Shown: positions 1-11,201 of the stretch, in pieces | Layout of the letters: each line of letters opens with the position of its first letter | Numbering within the stretch: position 1 is the stretch's first letter | Source of the DNA: Persicaria tinctoria | Taxonomy: Eukaryota > Streptophyta > Magnoliopsida > Caryophyllales > Polygonaceae | Reading direction: 5' to 3' | Assembly: GCA_037127255.1 (NCBI GenBank) | Contig: JBANSL010000017.1 | Span: 70,680,857 to 70,744,856, forward strand | DNA length: 64,000 bases | Notes under the pieces: generated by a model | Databases searched by the model: none | Seen by the model: only the letters and a program-made list of their open reading frames with translations | Told to the model about the DNA's origin: nothing | Translations under genes and position numbers: made by a program

Positions 1-257
1 ATATCCAAATAAAAAAACTAGGTCAGAAATTTCAATTCTCACAGGACATGAAACTGAATTTCAAAATCAACTGAATTTGCATGACATAGACATTGTCTCA
101 GCTGCTTAAATCAGGTAAAAATGAGCAGCGCTGAAAAATTAGGGTTTTCCCCCTAATTATATCCAAGAAACTGGAGCAGGAAAAATAACAGGAGTTGAGC
201 AATTCATAGACGAATTAGGCTTGAAAGTAAAAAAAGAAAAGGAAATGGAGAACTTAC

Positions 258-497
258 AAAATGGAGGAGCGAGAAGCTCGGAGAAATTGTCCTCCGTGGC
301 AGCAAGGCGGCGAAGTACGGCGGTGACGCCGAAAGGAGAGAGCGCTGGGTGCCGTGGGTTGGGGTACGACCGCACGAGTGCTCAGAAATAGAACGGAAGG
401 AGGAGAGTGGAGATCGGGTTAGGAAAGAACGGGCACGGCTTTTAGGGTGCGTTTGGCAACACGAAAACAACGACGACGACCACCCCGTATATCTCAT
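258..497 (-). other. possible 5' exon/UTR of a leftward gene cut by the window edge
   Basis: This GC-rich island in AT-rich DNA, read on the minus strand, is open in two frames and stops at a good splice donor (exon end at 258, GTAAGT following). No convincing ATG or recognisable domain is visible, so it may be a 5' UTR exon or the start of a coding exon whose continuation lies left of position 1. A promoter-like CT-rich stretch lies on its upstream side. The gene is not identified; confidence is low. Confidence 0.3.
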
Positions 498-671
498 GAT
501 AAATCGTGTCTAATGGTCAGTATGTATGTACTCTTTCCCCGACCTAGTTAAGAGTGTTTCTGATAAAACAGATATATAGAATGGAGACATGTAGACTAAT
601 AGGTAAATTAAGAAACTGGAAAGCAACATAGATGCATCAATAAAATAAACACCACTCAACAGCCTAGGTTA

Positions 672-1020
672 CTAGATGTCTGCCACCCGGAATCTGGTGT
701 TCAAATCACATGCATTCAAATCAAATATCCATACTAGTAAAAATTCAATACAACAGTTATTTGAGTAAAGCGAGTTTAATATTAGTTCTTTTTCTATTGA
801 TTTATTCAAGTTCGAGATGAGTGTTAATTTAAAGTCGAGCTTTAAAATACATTCAAATTGACTCATTTAACAAGTAAAAATACTTGAGAAGAACTTTTTT
901 TTAATTATACTTGCTGAGAAATTGTGTAACTTTCACAAAATCTGAACTATTTGAAGTCGAGTTGAGTTGAGCCTCAACTTAAATGAAGTTTAAAATTGTC
1001 CACTTTTTAATTCAAGCAAA
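672..1020. repeat. degenerate member of the 'CTCGAGCTC' dispersed repeat family
   Basis: AT-rich DNA with repeated words such as GAGTTGAGTTGAGCC, TTCAAGTTCGAG and CTCATTTAACAAG. These resemble the better preserved copies at 10876-11193 and 49600-49925. No gene is seen here. The assignment rests on shared words only, so boundaries are approximate. Confidence 0.3.
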
Positions 1021-1252
1021 ATCATTGCAATCATACCTAAAAAAAACATAAAAGACCATCTATTTTGTAACAAAAATTATGTCTAAAAACCCGGTATATT
1101 GTATATAGATATAATTGATATAGAAACTATTGATATCCTATAGCTCTATCATCTCAATTCCAAACTTAGAAAATCTTCAAGTTTGTCAACTGAAACACAA
1201 AAATGCTGGGAAATCTTACTTGTATTTGGTCAATGCAAGGCAAAATAGCAAA

Positions 1253-2287
1253 CTAGTCCATATCCATAGCCTTTTCCGAATCCTGCGGCCTGTATGACCA
1301 TAGTTTGATGGTTCGGTCATATGAGACCGTCGCTATGTGTCCTTCTCCCGTTACATCTAGCGACGAAACTCTGTTTTCATGCCCTGAAAGCGTCGTTATA
1401 GCCTTGAAATCCCGAGACGACCACACCTTAGCCGTCCTATCGTACGACGCGGTCACCAGGTAGGAGCCTCCCCGAGGCTCGAATTTAACTTGGGAAACAA
1501 GTTTTGAATGTGCCGGTATGATGTATTTGCATCGTCTCTTCCTTAGATCCCAAATCCTACAAGTGTTATCTCCGGACGCCGTCACCATATGGTACCCATT
1601 CGGAGAGAAACTAACTCCACGAACCTCCTTAACGTGCCCTTTCAATGCGAGAATGCTTCTCCCCGTTCGAAGATCCCAAACCCGAGCAAGAGCGTCGAAT
1701 CCACCCGATGCAGCAAGCGATCCATCCGGATGGAACCCTATCGCGGTCACGCTTCTACTATGTCCTTGTTGAGTGAGCAACCCTGCCCCGGTCTCGACGT
1801 CCCATAGCCTCCAAGTCTTGTCGAAGCTCGCGGGGCCCAAGTACTTTCCCGACGGATGGAAGGCGATTCGAGCAAGCCGCTGCATATGGCCTTCAAACGT
1901 CGTCATTAGCGAGCCTTGGGCGGCGTTCCACAGCTTCGCCGTGCGGTCAGCTGAGGCAGTTGCGACGAAGTGGCTTATGGGAGAAAATGCGACGTCGGTG
2001 GCCCGTTCAGTGTCTCCTCTGAGCACGGATCTCCTCTTCACGTCGGGCACACTCCAGATCGTTGCAAGGCCGGTTGTTGAGGCCGTCGCGAGGAAGGTTC
2101 CGTCGCTCGAAAAGGAACATCCCGAGAGTGGACGATCGTTGCCGATCTCGCTGCAATCAAGAACACAGTTCTTGGTCTCATGATCATGATCATCCGTTGC
2201 CCTCCTCCTTTCACGGCAAAGACGCTCAGCTGACCTCGATATAGAGGACCTGGCAATATCCAATCGAGCCTCCAACAATTTGTCCAT
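1253..2287 (-). CDS. PRP4: PRP4-type WD40 protein (U4/U6 snRNP), N-terminally shortened, intronless
   Basis: A 344-residue single-exon ORF. Residues about 44-56 (CSEIGNDRPLSGCSF) match the linker that precedes the propeller in plant PRP4/LACHESIS. Seven WD blades follow, ending near residues 79, 120, 162, 204, 246, 289 and 330 with IWS, LWN, LWD, VWD, IWD, VWS and LWS. Family knowledge: PRP4 is a core U4/U6 snRNP protein that binds PRP3 through the propeller and acts in spliceosome assembly in the nucleus. Full-length plant PRP4 is about 550 aa with an N-terminal SFM/PRP4 motif. That part is absent here; the first ~43 residues correspond only to the charged helix just before the propeller. 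The ORF is GC-rich against AT-rich flanks and has no disabling mutation. It may be a retro-derived or 5'-truncated duplicate that remains translatable, or the 3' exon of a longer gene whose upstream exons I cannot see in 2290-4030. A blade-3 substitution (GPASFDKTWRLWD where the family usually has G-T/S-S) is a minor oddity. Confidence 0.8.
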   Translation of the reverse strand: MDKLLEARLDIARSSISRSAERLCRERRRATDDHDHETKNCVLDCSEIGNDRPLSGCSFSSDGTFLATASTTGLATIWSVPDVKRRSVLRGDTERATDVAFSPISHFVATASADRTAKLWNAAQGSLMTTFEGHMQRLARIAFHPSGKYLGPASFDKTWRLWDVETGAGLLTQQGHSRSVTAIGFHPDGSLAASGGFDALARVWDLRTGRSILALKGHVKEVRGVSFSPNGYHMVTASGDNTCRIWDLRKRRCKYIIPAHSKLVSQVKFEPRGGSYLVTASYDRTAKVWSSRDFKAITTLSGHENRVSSLDVTGEGHIATVSYDRTIKLWSYRPQDSEKAMDMD

Positions 2288-4033
2288 AACCGAAGTATAT
2301 GAAAACGAGTATTGGAAAAATCGTTTGTTAAGTGGATCGAATTGCTTTAATACGGTGTATTGGATGAATTTTCTTTGGCTTTGTCACATTAATATTACAA
2401 TCCATATATATATATAGATTACCTATCTTGATAGCCAAGTAATTAATCTATCCAAATATATCGATCCATATCTTCTTCTTTTTTTATCACCTAAAATATC
2501 TATATCAAATATATTTACCAAATACAGAATCAGGGCTCAGTTGGGAAAGATTTTGGTAAGTGTTTAACACCTCTTATTTTTTAACAACTCAGTTACAGCA
2601 AAAAAAATTGTAACTACTCAATCCGATATCCGAGTAAAAAGTTATGAACGTTTTAAAATTAAACATAGGTTAATTATTTAAAATTTCTTTTAATAAACCA
2701 CAATGCTTTATATTTTACTTAACTAGATATTTTAATAATATAATTCATAGTCCAAAAGCTTCGAAACAAGATGTTATATTACTAAATTCATATATAAGAA
2801 CTTATGCAAGTTTAAATAATTTTTTTATATCTTGTTAATTACTAAATTTTCAATTTGAGATAATTCAAACAAGAGGATATTACCAAATTCAACCATTATA
2901 TTACTAAATTCAACCATTAAACCTGGAGCGTTTCTAGAAAACCACCTATATAAATTACCTCAAGGTGACGACAAATATATTGTATTTACCTGCAGGGCCG
3001 ATCATATATATATATATGGTCTTTGTTATGATTCGGGTTGTGTGATACTCCGTAATATATACTTCAAAGAGGTTGTCCGCGTTGGTATTCACTGTTCAAT
3101 CGTCGTCTTTAGAGGTGGGAGAGGATGTTTGATTCTAGAAGCGTTTTTTCTCCGATCAGAGATCTCAAGAACTCAACTCCGATGGTTTTATCTCAAGGAG
3201 GATAGTAGAGCTCTCTTTCTTTGTTTCCCAAAATCGGATCCCCATTTGAGAGCCTAAGGGGATATTTATAGTGTTCATAAGCGAGCAGGTTGGCGATCGA
3301 CCTTGTGGTTTTGTTGAGGACACGTGGTGTGGCTATGCCCTCATGCCAAAGAGTGTGTCATTGTGTGAGATAATGCCAGCGAGGTGGTGCTTGACCAGCT
3401 AGCTACTTGCTTTAGATATGGAAAAAATGACGTGGAGCTGTTGTGGTGGATGCGACGTGGGAATAATAAGTCGATCGGTATCTTGATTGCGATTTGGTTA
3501 TTTTCCTGTTGGAAGTAGAGGACCCGTATTGTTTGATAGGGTCATGAAGAGTCAAGAAAGTCTCCGGCATCTTCGCGTCTCGCGATGGTGTTTATCATAT
3601 ATCCATATAACTTTGCGTTGAGTGACCTATTTATGACGTCTTATTTCCATTTATTAAGAGGACTATTTTCCAAGGCATCATGAAAACCAATTTCAATATG
3701 GGATAATTTTCAATTTATTTTTGAGTCAATTTTTTTACTTAACCACCAACCAAAGGTTTATTTATTTATTTATTTATTGAGAAAAAGGTTTAAAATTTTA
3801 AAGACCCAGAACCACATGATTGCATGTCCATGTCCGAATGTAGTTTTGGAAAAACAAAAAGACTAAACCTTATAAATTATAATCAAATTTATTTGTTCAA
3901 AACTGATATTTGTACGTGTAATAAATACAGTAATACTGATTTAATAAGAGGAGATCTCCTACAACCCCAATACGTCTTTGCCTCTTTGGTGTAACACAAA
4001 AATGATCAGGCTATATATCTATGATAAAAAAAA
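2288..4033. other. intergenic, no gene recognised
   Basis: 2290-3000 is very AT-rich with no coding signal. 3000-3660 is less AT-rich and has a short open frame (3042-3257, +) with no recognisable domain; it could be an old retroelement LTR fragment, but I see no partner repeat. 3660-4030 is AT-rich again. Confidence 0.4.
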
Positions 4034-4877
4034 GGGAAAAATAATTAAAATACCCTCGCCTTTGGGGATATGGTAAAAATATATCATCAATTTTCAAATA
4101 TAATTAAAATATCCCGACCTTTGAGGGTAGTGGTAATATATTACCATGGGTTTTCTAACGGGTCAAAAACGTTGACAAGGCAGCCTACGTGAATTTTTTT
4201 ACAAGGGTTTTCTTGAATGGTTTCCTTAGGAAAAAAAATAAAGAGTTGGACCGGGTTCATATATATCCAACGCATTTCCCTCCCTCCTATCTTCTTCCAT
4301 GGACCGTGGTCGCCTCTTGAACTATCTTCCAAGTCTTCCAGGTAGCTCAAGGTTCCTCTTCAATGACAGTCTCCCTCCCTCATGGTCGCCTATCTTGAGA
4401 TGTCTCTTTCACATCTTCTTCCTCTAATTTGATTCGTTCACGGACTTGGCTGAGTAAGTTTTGTTTTTCCCACCTCATCGTTGTTATTGTTGTCGGTTTA
4501 GTTTTGTTGTCGGTATGGTGTTAGAAATAGTTATGTTGTGTTAATTTGAAGCAATTTTGACCGGATTAGTTGTGCGCGCTTGGTTGAATCAATTTCATTT
4601 TTCGGGTTTAATTTTGTTATCGGTTTATTTTTTTCCCTAAGAAAACCGTTGAAGAAAACCCAATTTTAGTACTAATTTGTAAAAAAGCTTTCATGCAGGT
4701 TGCCTTGTCAAAAAAAATCCAAATAGGCTGCCTTGTTAGTATTTTTGACCCGTGAGAAAACTCGTGATAATATATTACTACTACCCTCAAAGGTCGGGAT
4801 ATTTTCATTACATTTGAAAGTTGAGGATATATTTTTACCATATCCCCAAAGATGGGGGTATTTTAATTAGTTTTCCC
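4034..4877. mobile_element. non-autonomous MULE-type MITE with ~165-bp TIRs and 9-bp TSD
   Basis: The left end (GGGAAAAATAATTAAAATAC, from 4034) and the right end (reading inward from 4877 on the minus strand, GGGAAAACTAATTAAAATAC) form terminal inverted repeats about 165 bp long with scattered mismatches. The flanks carry an identical 9-bp duplication, TAAAAAAAA (4025-4033 and 4878-4886). Long TIRs and a 9-bp duplication are the Mutator-superfamily signature. The ~500-bp core has no transposase or clear gene. It lies about 430 bp upstream of the SAM50 start codon. Confidence 0.85.
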
Positions 4878-4886
4878 TAAAAAAAA

Positions 4887-5304
4887 TTAAAAAGCTATAG
4901 TTATGTTATAAATAACCAATTATATATATATTTATATAATTTTCTGATGAAAAATATTAAAATTGAAAAAAATGATTATTTGATGACAATAATTTTAATA
5001 TTTTTTAAAATATGTTTTTTATGAGAAAAATATATTAATATACATAATTGGTTATTTACTTATTTATAACATAACTATACATTTAAAAAAAAAAGAATTT
5101 TCATGAGAATTTTTTTTAAATATGTTTTTTATAACTTTTAAAGTTGGTACGCAGTATTATTTTCGATCATTTTTCCTTTATTTAAATAAAAAAAATTGAC
5201 GGCGACCAATTTTCACTCTCCATAACCTCGTCGTTACTCCGTCAGTCCATCGCCGTCTAAGCCCTTCCCCTTTTTTCTCTCTCGCCTCCCACCGAGCCCC
5301 TTCC
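4887..5304. promoter_or_regulatory. SAM50 upstream region
   Basis: 4887-5200 is extremely AT-rich with short A and T runs. From about 5205 the sequence becomes pyrimidine-rich (CTCTCC, TTTTTTCTCTCTCGCC), typical of a plant 5' UTR, up to the ATG at 5305. No unambiguous TATA box can be singled out in the AT-rich background. Confidence 0.35.
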
Positions 5305-8300
5305 ATGGCTGCTCCGTCGGAAGAAGAACTCCACGAGCCCGAACCCCTCAATGGTGACGCTGAATCAGAAGGAGAAGAAAACCAGGAAAATGACTACGAT
5401 GACTACGATGGCAGTGAAGAAGATGATGAAGAAGAAATCGACCTCGATGGAATTTACGCCGACCGGAAGCGTTCACAGGAGGAGTCGAGGCTGCGCTCTC
5501 AGAAGGCGAAGGCGCAGGGATTACTCCAGCGGCTGCAATCGGAGAGAGTCGCCCTGAGGGTTCACGATGTCGTGATCCGAGGGAACACCAAAACTAAGGA
5601 CTCGGTGATCGAAGCCGAAATTGGTGCCCTAAGGGATGCCTCGTCGTTCCAGGAGCTCATCCAAGCTGCTGGTCTCGTCAATGGACGCCTCCACGCCCTA
5701 GAAATCTTCGATTCCGTTAACATCACGCTCGATGCTGGCCCGCCGGAGCTTCCGGGTACCGCTAATGTCGTCGTCGAGGTTGCCGAGCTCAACAATCCTC
5801 TTAGTGGTAACATTGGCGTGTTTACGAAGCCAGAGGTAATTTCTGCTCCAAGTTTCGCTCTATCTCACCTTTGCTTTATCGAGATTCTTTGCTGCGTTTG
5901 TTTCTTGATTTGGTACTTTTATCTTGTTCAATTTTGTGGTCTCTATAGGGATATTTGGGCTATGATCCTGAACTTTGAGATGTCAGGAGATCATTTGTAG
6001 AGTTAGCTTAAAGAAGTCAAGGACTAGTGAATTGATTGTTCTTGATGGTGCTTGGACCAATGAGGTCTAAGATATGTGAGTTATTCTTCTTCCGTTTGTA
6101 TCATAGGCGATAGGGTAGAATCTGGATCCATGTGTTTTTTCGCTCCATTTTCTGTATCAGTGTATCCTTTTCATTTTGTTGCAATGAATGAGTAGCACTT
6201 TTTGCAACACTATCTCAGATCATCTGAGAGTTGACTTTTCTTTGAAATGTTGGAGATGGATGAGAGGTTAGTGACCGAGATTATGAGGTTCAGTTTCTAA
6301 GAGGCTGGAATAAGAACTAGAAGCAGCATAAATGTGATATATATGTGATGCTGAGGGCTGACAAGTACTCTGGAATTAGGTTGGTTTCAGCCTTGATGTT
6401 GGAGATGGCTGAGAAGTTATTTTAGGAAGTTGATTAGGTCTGGTCAACAGCATTTGTGCTTCCTGGAACTGTTTGTGAGCAAAATTCGGCAATTTACTGG
6501 CTTCTTTATCTGCATTCCGTGTTATATTACTTTCATTGTGTTACTTGGTATTATAGATCATTGGCCAATATCTTTCATCTTAACACTAATCAGTTGAAAA
6601 TAAAATACTAATGGGAGTTGTATTTTCAATATAGAGAGAGTTGTCAACCGTTGATTAGTGAACTATTGAGTTGCATTACGTGCACTTCAGTACAATATTT
6701 AAGTTTTTGGTTTGTCTATTGTCTCTTTGTACTACATTGTTCAATCCAATGCCTAAGGAGTGTCTTCGGTCAGTAATCCGCGTGGAGTGAAGAACCTCAC
6801 AGGATAGAGTTTTAGGTATTCACTAGCACAATAACAAGAAAGAGAAAAACACAATTAGAGTAATCTTCAAGGATTGCGTTTGTGGCACACAGATAAAGAA
6901 GTTACTAGCTGAATTACAGTAATCTTCAAAGGATTTGTGACTGTTATTGTGTGTTTCTCTTTCTTGTTGTTGTGCTGGTGGAAGAAAGTGTTGAAATTTG
7001 ATCTGTCACTGGTATTGTGTTTGTGAGAAAAACGCAATTACAGTAATCTTCATTCAAAGCATTTTTAGCTCAAATAACTGCAAGGCAATGGATCCTTTGC
7101 CATTGCCTTGCAGCACATTTGAGCTGCAAATGCTTTGACTGTCATTGTTTCTGCAATAGGAAGATCAAGAACAAAAGCTTTGGCCCTTGATTGCATTGAA
7201 TTATTTCTCCTGGTGATTAAGGAGAGATAATCCCATTGATTGTAGACACTGTTATAATTAAGAATTATGGTAAATGAGTATTGTATGCTGATGTGTTCCA
7301 TAAGTCATCTTCTCTTGTTGTGATCGTTGGAGATTTTTCTTTGTAGGCAAGATCTTGGTCTCTTGAAGGATCATTGAAGCTGAAAAACTTATTTGGTTCT
7401 GCTGATATATGGGATGGATCCATAACCTATGGTTGGGATCAAACTACAGAGGTATCCGCTGGCGTTTCTTTGCCCCGATTCAGATGTTTGGTAACTCCTG
7501 TGCTTGCTCGTGTTTACTTGCTTTCACAAGATTGGATAAAGTTCTCCTCTTACAAAGAACGATCACTAGGCCTCTCTCTTGGGCTATTATCGACCAGGAA
7601 TCATGACCTGTCTTACAATCTCACATGGCGTAACTTGATGGATCCATCACAAAGGGCATCTAGATCAATAAGGAGACAGCTGGGCCATAATTTACTTTCC
7701 TCTTTAAAGTATACATTTAAAGTTGACCGTAGAAATTCATCTTTGAGGCCCACGCGTGGATACTGTTTTGTGTCAAACACTCAAGTATCAGGCCTTACAC
7801 CTGATAGCCGAAGTTTGAAATTTTTGCGCCAGGTAATTATCTACATCTTTTTGTGCAATTTTGATTTTCACTTTCTTGTATCTCGGTGCACACTTCTACA
7901 TATATCTTATTTCTTTTAATACGCTTATATGCATGCTAGTTGCCTTTGTGGGGTTCCAACACATTTGGCAATGTGATGACCCCAAAATTCTGAGTTTGAG
8001 CTTTCATATGTATTGGTTTTTCTTCCCGCCTTCATACTCTAATTTCAAGCCCTTTAGTGCAATCCCACAGTAAACTTGTTGATGTATCCTGGCTTTGAAA
8101 AGCTTTTATGGGTACTTTGTAATCACCTCCATTTTATGGGTAATTCTTATTATTTATCAAAAAATTTGAACTGTTCATCTGAATTTGAGTGCTTTGTCCA
8201 ACTCCATTCTGGGGATAATGGGATAGTTCTAAAATTGACAACATAATTGTACTATAGCTTTTGATTGTTTGGGGGGCTAAAAACAGTCTTATTATACTGG

Positions 8301-10211
8301 TGGTATTGGCCTAAAAAGGGACTACGTGAATTCTATTTTGTTTGTTTATGCCTTTTTACTGTGCTTTATTGGATTGTAATTTTTTCCATGTGTTTGAGGA
8401 TTACATTGTTAGTTGGATTTGGTTCAGATCAATTCGGGTTGGTTCTGGGTCATTATTGAGTGGAGTCAATTTCGGGCTGATTTGGGTTAAAATTTATTGT
8501 TTAAAGTAAGTGCAAATAATATAATTTTGTTCTTATTTCGCCGTTCAGGGTTGTGCCTATTTCGGTCAGGTGGTCGTCTCCGACCTCAGGTTGTTTCAAG
8601 TTCATATAATTTCGGTTTCAGTTCACTTCAGTCATTGGGTTACTTAGGTCATCGGGTTACTTAGGTTGGACCAGGTCTATTTCGTTATCGTGTTTCAATA
8701 AATTTTTGGGCCGGGTCGGTCGAATTCCATTAACCTAATGAAGATGCTGAAAACCAAGATGAATTTGCCTGCCACTGCATGAAGGTCAAGTAGGTGGGTC
8801 GAGTTTCTTGACAGAGTTGGACCTTGTTATGCTAGCTCTAGTGAGGATTGCAGGAGCTGTTCAATGCATCATCATCTAGCTTGCTCAATAGCCATGTCCT
8901 GTTTTGACATGCTTCTTGTCTGTTCATAGAATTTTGTTGGTGTAATAACTAATAATGCTTTGTGTGATGATAATCACTCGTAGCCCAGTTTATGGCTCAT
9001 TTAAATCAGTGTCTTCATTGCAAGTGGGTGACAAGATCCATGTATCAGTTCTTCTACTAAAGTGTGGTGAGATAACTACAACATTGCCAAATTTGGTTAG
9101 CATTGTTAATGATCCTATCAACAGTTCGTTATGAGATCATGCACGGTTTTTTTTGCTTTAGTACTCATGAAGTTTTCCCTGATGCCGCCTTTTTGAATAT
9201 CCTGATTGGCTGACTGTATGCCCCTCATCCACCAACTATGATCATGAAATTTGATTCCCTTGTGGGCTATTTTTAACAGTTAAAATAGTCCTGCTTTGTT
9301 TCCATTAGTTTGCTTCTGTGCAGGTTGTCATGCTGAGTACTCTTCAGTAAGCAGCATTCTTACTACTTAAAAAAACTAATAGCTTCCTCATGTGTCTTCA
9401 ATATTGTTAACAGGACCTTGATCTTCGTGCTGCCATCCCCTTGGGCTTCTGTCGTGCTGCGCTCAATGTTGGCATTGCTGGTGGTGTGATATTTCCATGG
9501 GGGAGTGGCTTCTTGGATAAGCCATCACCATTGCCCGATAGATACTTTATTGGAGGCAATTCTTCTCCAGTTTGTTCAGTAGGAGGGCCTATTTCATTGT
9601 TGGGGTTTAAGTGTAGGGGACTTGGTCCTACTGATCTTCGTAGGCAGACTAATGACCAGTCTGATGACAATGGTTCTGAAACTTCAAGGGATGTTCTCGG
9701 TGGCGACCTTTCTGTCACTGCATTTGCAGACCTTTCTTTCGACCTTCCTCTCAGAGTGCTCAGAGAAGCTGGAATCCATGGCCATGCATTCGCGTGTGCG
9801 GGAAGCCTCACTAAATTAACAGAGAATGAATTCCGTAATTTCACTTTCCAGAAATTTTTACAGTCATTCAGAAGTTCTGCTGGAGTTGGAGTGGTTGTTC
9901 CTACCAAGCTATTTCGCATGGAGGTAACACCTAATTTTCTTCTAAACTGATTGGCATTCAATAAATTAATGTTCAAATAAGTGATTTAAAAAGAAAAAAA
10001 ATTCCTTTTGGTCTGTGGTAATATTTTATTTTCAGGGATTTTACTTCATATATGCGTTGTCCATGGCTTCTTGCAGCTCCATATGTTCTGAAGGAAATAT
10101 GATATACCCATCCTTTCTGTTTTTCAGGTCAATTACTGCCACATATTAAAGCAGGGTGAGTATGACAATGCGAAGACGGGTATCCAGTTTAGTTTCTCCT
10201 CCTCGATGTAG
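5305..10211 (+). CDS. SAM50: SAM50-type Omp85 outer-membrane barrel assembly protein
   Basis: Four coding exons: 5305-5835, 7347-7832, 9414-9923 and 10128-10211. All introns are phase 0 with GT-AG borders, giving 536 aa; plant SAM50 homologues are about 520 aa. Residues 1-50 are strongly acidic (runs of E and D), as in plant SAM50. Residues about 70-170 form the single POTRA-like domain (VRGNTKT, LEIFDSVNITLD). The rest is the Omp85 beta-barrel, with family blocks RSIRRQLGHNL, SLRPTRGY, PWGSGF, LGGPISLLGFKCRGLGP and a C-terminal GIQFSFSSSM. Known role: central pore subunit of the mitochondrial SAM complex, inserting beta-barrel proteins (VDAC, TOM40) into the outer membrane. The reading frame is intact. 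Intron 1 (1.5 kb) holds an 85-nt fold-back, and intron 2 holds Pro/Gly-neutral repeat DNA of the CGGGTT type. A chloroplast OEP80 identity is less likely because there is one POTRA and an acidic N terminus without a transit peptide. Confidence 0.92.
6823..6980. repeat. imperfect inverted repeat in SAM50 intron 1
   Basis: The arm at about 6823-6856 (TAGCACAATAACAAGAAAGA) is reverse-complementary to the arm at about 6948-6980 (TTTCTTGTTGTTGTGCTGG). The arms are about 33 bp with few mismatches, separated by about 90 bp that contain a direct repeat of an AGTAATCTTCAA word. Function unknown. Confidence 0.6.
7054..7138. other. 85-nt near-perfect fold-back (miRNA-precursor-like or mini-MITE)
   Basis: The arms pair in three blocks: TCAAAGCATTT (7054-7064) with AAATGCTTTGA (7128-7138); AGCTCAAAT (7067-7075) with ATTTGAGCT (7117-7125); and TGCAAGGCAATGG (7079-7091) with CCATTGCCTTGCA (7100-7112). 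Internal loops are only 2x2 and 3x4 nt and the terminal loop is 8 nt, about 33 pairs in all. It lies in SAM50 intron 1. The geometry fits a plant small-RNA precursor or a young palindromic insertion. I do not recognise the arm as a known miRNA. Confidence 0.7.
8400..8740. repeat. CGGGTT-rich intron repeat in SAM50 intron 2
   Basis: The stretch has repeated words GGGTT, TTCGGG, TTACTTAGGTCATCGGGTTACTTAGG and similar, including a ~20-bp tandem duplication near 8635-8670. This looks like a degenerate dispersed repeat inside the intron. No open frame or terminal repeats are visible. Confidence 0.35.
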
Positions 10212-10669
10212 GGTTCGAATCTCACTTTCTTTCTCCTCAACTGGATGCATTACAAGTTTACAACCCTGTGGTATGTTGCCTGAGGCCCCAAATTCAAATA
10301 GGGGTTTATTACTTCTTCCATTAACGTCAGTTTCCCACACCAACAGATAGCGTTTGTGATTTTGTTAGTCCAGGCAATGATTTTGATTGAAAACGACGAG
10401 AAATGCTCTCTTTCTGAGAGGCAATAGGGAGACAGACAAAGAAGTGTTTCATTTCCCTTGGGATCAAAGCAATGAATAAACAATTTGCGGAAATTTTCTG
10501 TTGAGTTTCTATGATTCAAATTGGGTTTATTGAGCTATTAAGTTATTGATCTGATTGTGTCGTGGTTTCTTGTGTACTTGATAAGGCGAACCTGGTGTGG
10601 ACTGCCCTAACAATTTCCAAAAAAAAGTGTGTTTGGCTAGGGATTATGGAGATGAAGCTTTTTTTTTAA

Positions 10670-10767
10670 CCATTCCGGAATGGCTCACTGGAAAGGACTT
10701 GCGGGTAGTACTTAAAGGTCCCCGGTTCGAACCCCGGATATGGCCGCTCTTTATTTACCAATTCAAG
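10670..10767 (+). mobile_element. tRNA-derived SINE fragment (family copy 1)
   Basis: An A-box-like TGGCTCACTGG (10681-10691) is followed by a good pol III B box, GGTTCGAACCC (10724-10734), then a GGCCGCTCTTTATTTACCA tail. A second copy at 40606-40692 shares the B-box region, the GACCGCTCT-TTACCA segment and the spacing, which supports a dispersed SINE family. No complete cloverleaf can be folded, so it is not annotated as a tRNA gene. Confidence 0.6.
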
Positions 10768-10875
10768 GAGATGAAGCTTTTTCATACAAAACTGTTAAAT
10801 GATAGTGCGACCGATGATAATAATTCAAATCCTTTTAGAAACCAAAATGGAAACTTTCAGTGTCACTACGTGAGG

Positions 10876-11193
10876 TAGGGCTGTTATATGAACTGAACGG
10901 CTCGTGATGGGCTCGAAAAAGCTCTACTCGAACTCGTTCACTTATTTAAACAAACCGGGCTTGAATAAAATTTTAAGCTCGGTTGAAAGCTCGGCTCGTT
11001 CGAATAAAGCTCGAATTCTATACCAAGTAGAACTACTCAAAGCTCGAAAAAAGTTCGGCTCGAGCTCGTTCATTTCCTAAACAAGCCAAGCTTGAACAAA
11101 ATAAAAAGCTCGTTTAAAAATTAGGCTCGGTTCAGCTCGTTTAACAAATGAACAAGCTTGAACATGACAAACTCGGCTCGAATAACACCCTTA
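10876..11193. mobile_element. hAT-type MITE with 8-bp target duplication
   Basis: The element starts TAGGGCTGTTATATGAAC and ends with the reverse complement of TAAGGGTGTTATTCGAGC. It is flanked by ACGTGAGG (10868-10875) and ACGCGAGG (11194-11201), an 8-bp duplication with one mismatch. TAGGG-type ends and 8-bp duplications indicate hAT. The 318-bp body is rich in GAGCTCG/CTCGAGC words shared with 49600-49925 (opposite strand) and more weakly with 672-1020 and 32290-32530. Confidence 0.75.
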
Positions 11194-11201
11194 ACGCGAG
11201 G

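Noticed and set aside
3042..3660. solo LTR or gene near 3.0-3.6 kb
   Set aside because: There is no partner repeat, no TG...CA borders with flanking duplication, and the short ORF has no domain.
9407..9976. 189-aa minus-strand ORF in SAM50 exon 3
   Set aside because: The plus strand encodes conserved Omp85 barrel blocks; the minus frame is a shadow.
10681..10760. tRNA gene
   Set aside because: A and B boxes are present but no cloverleaf or acceptor stem can be formed; a SINE fits better.
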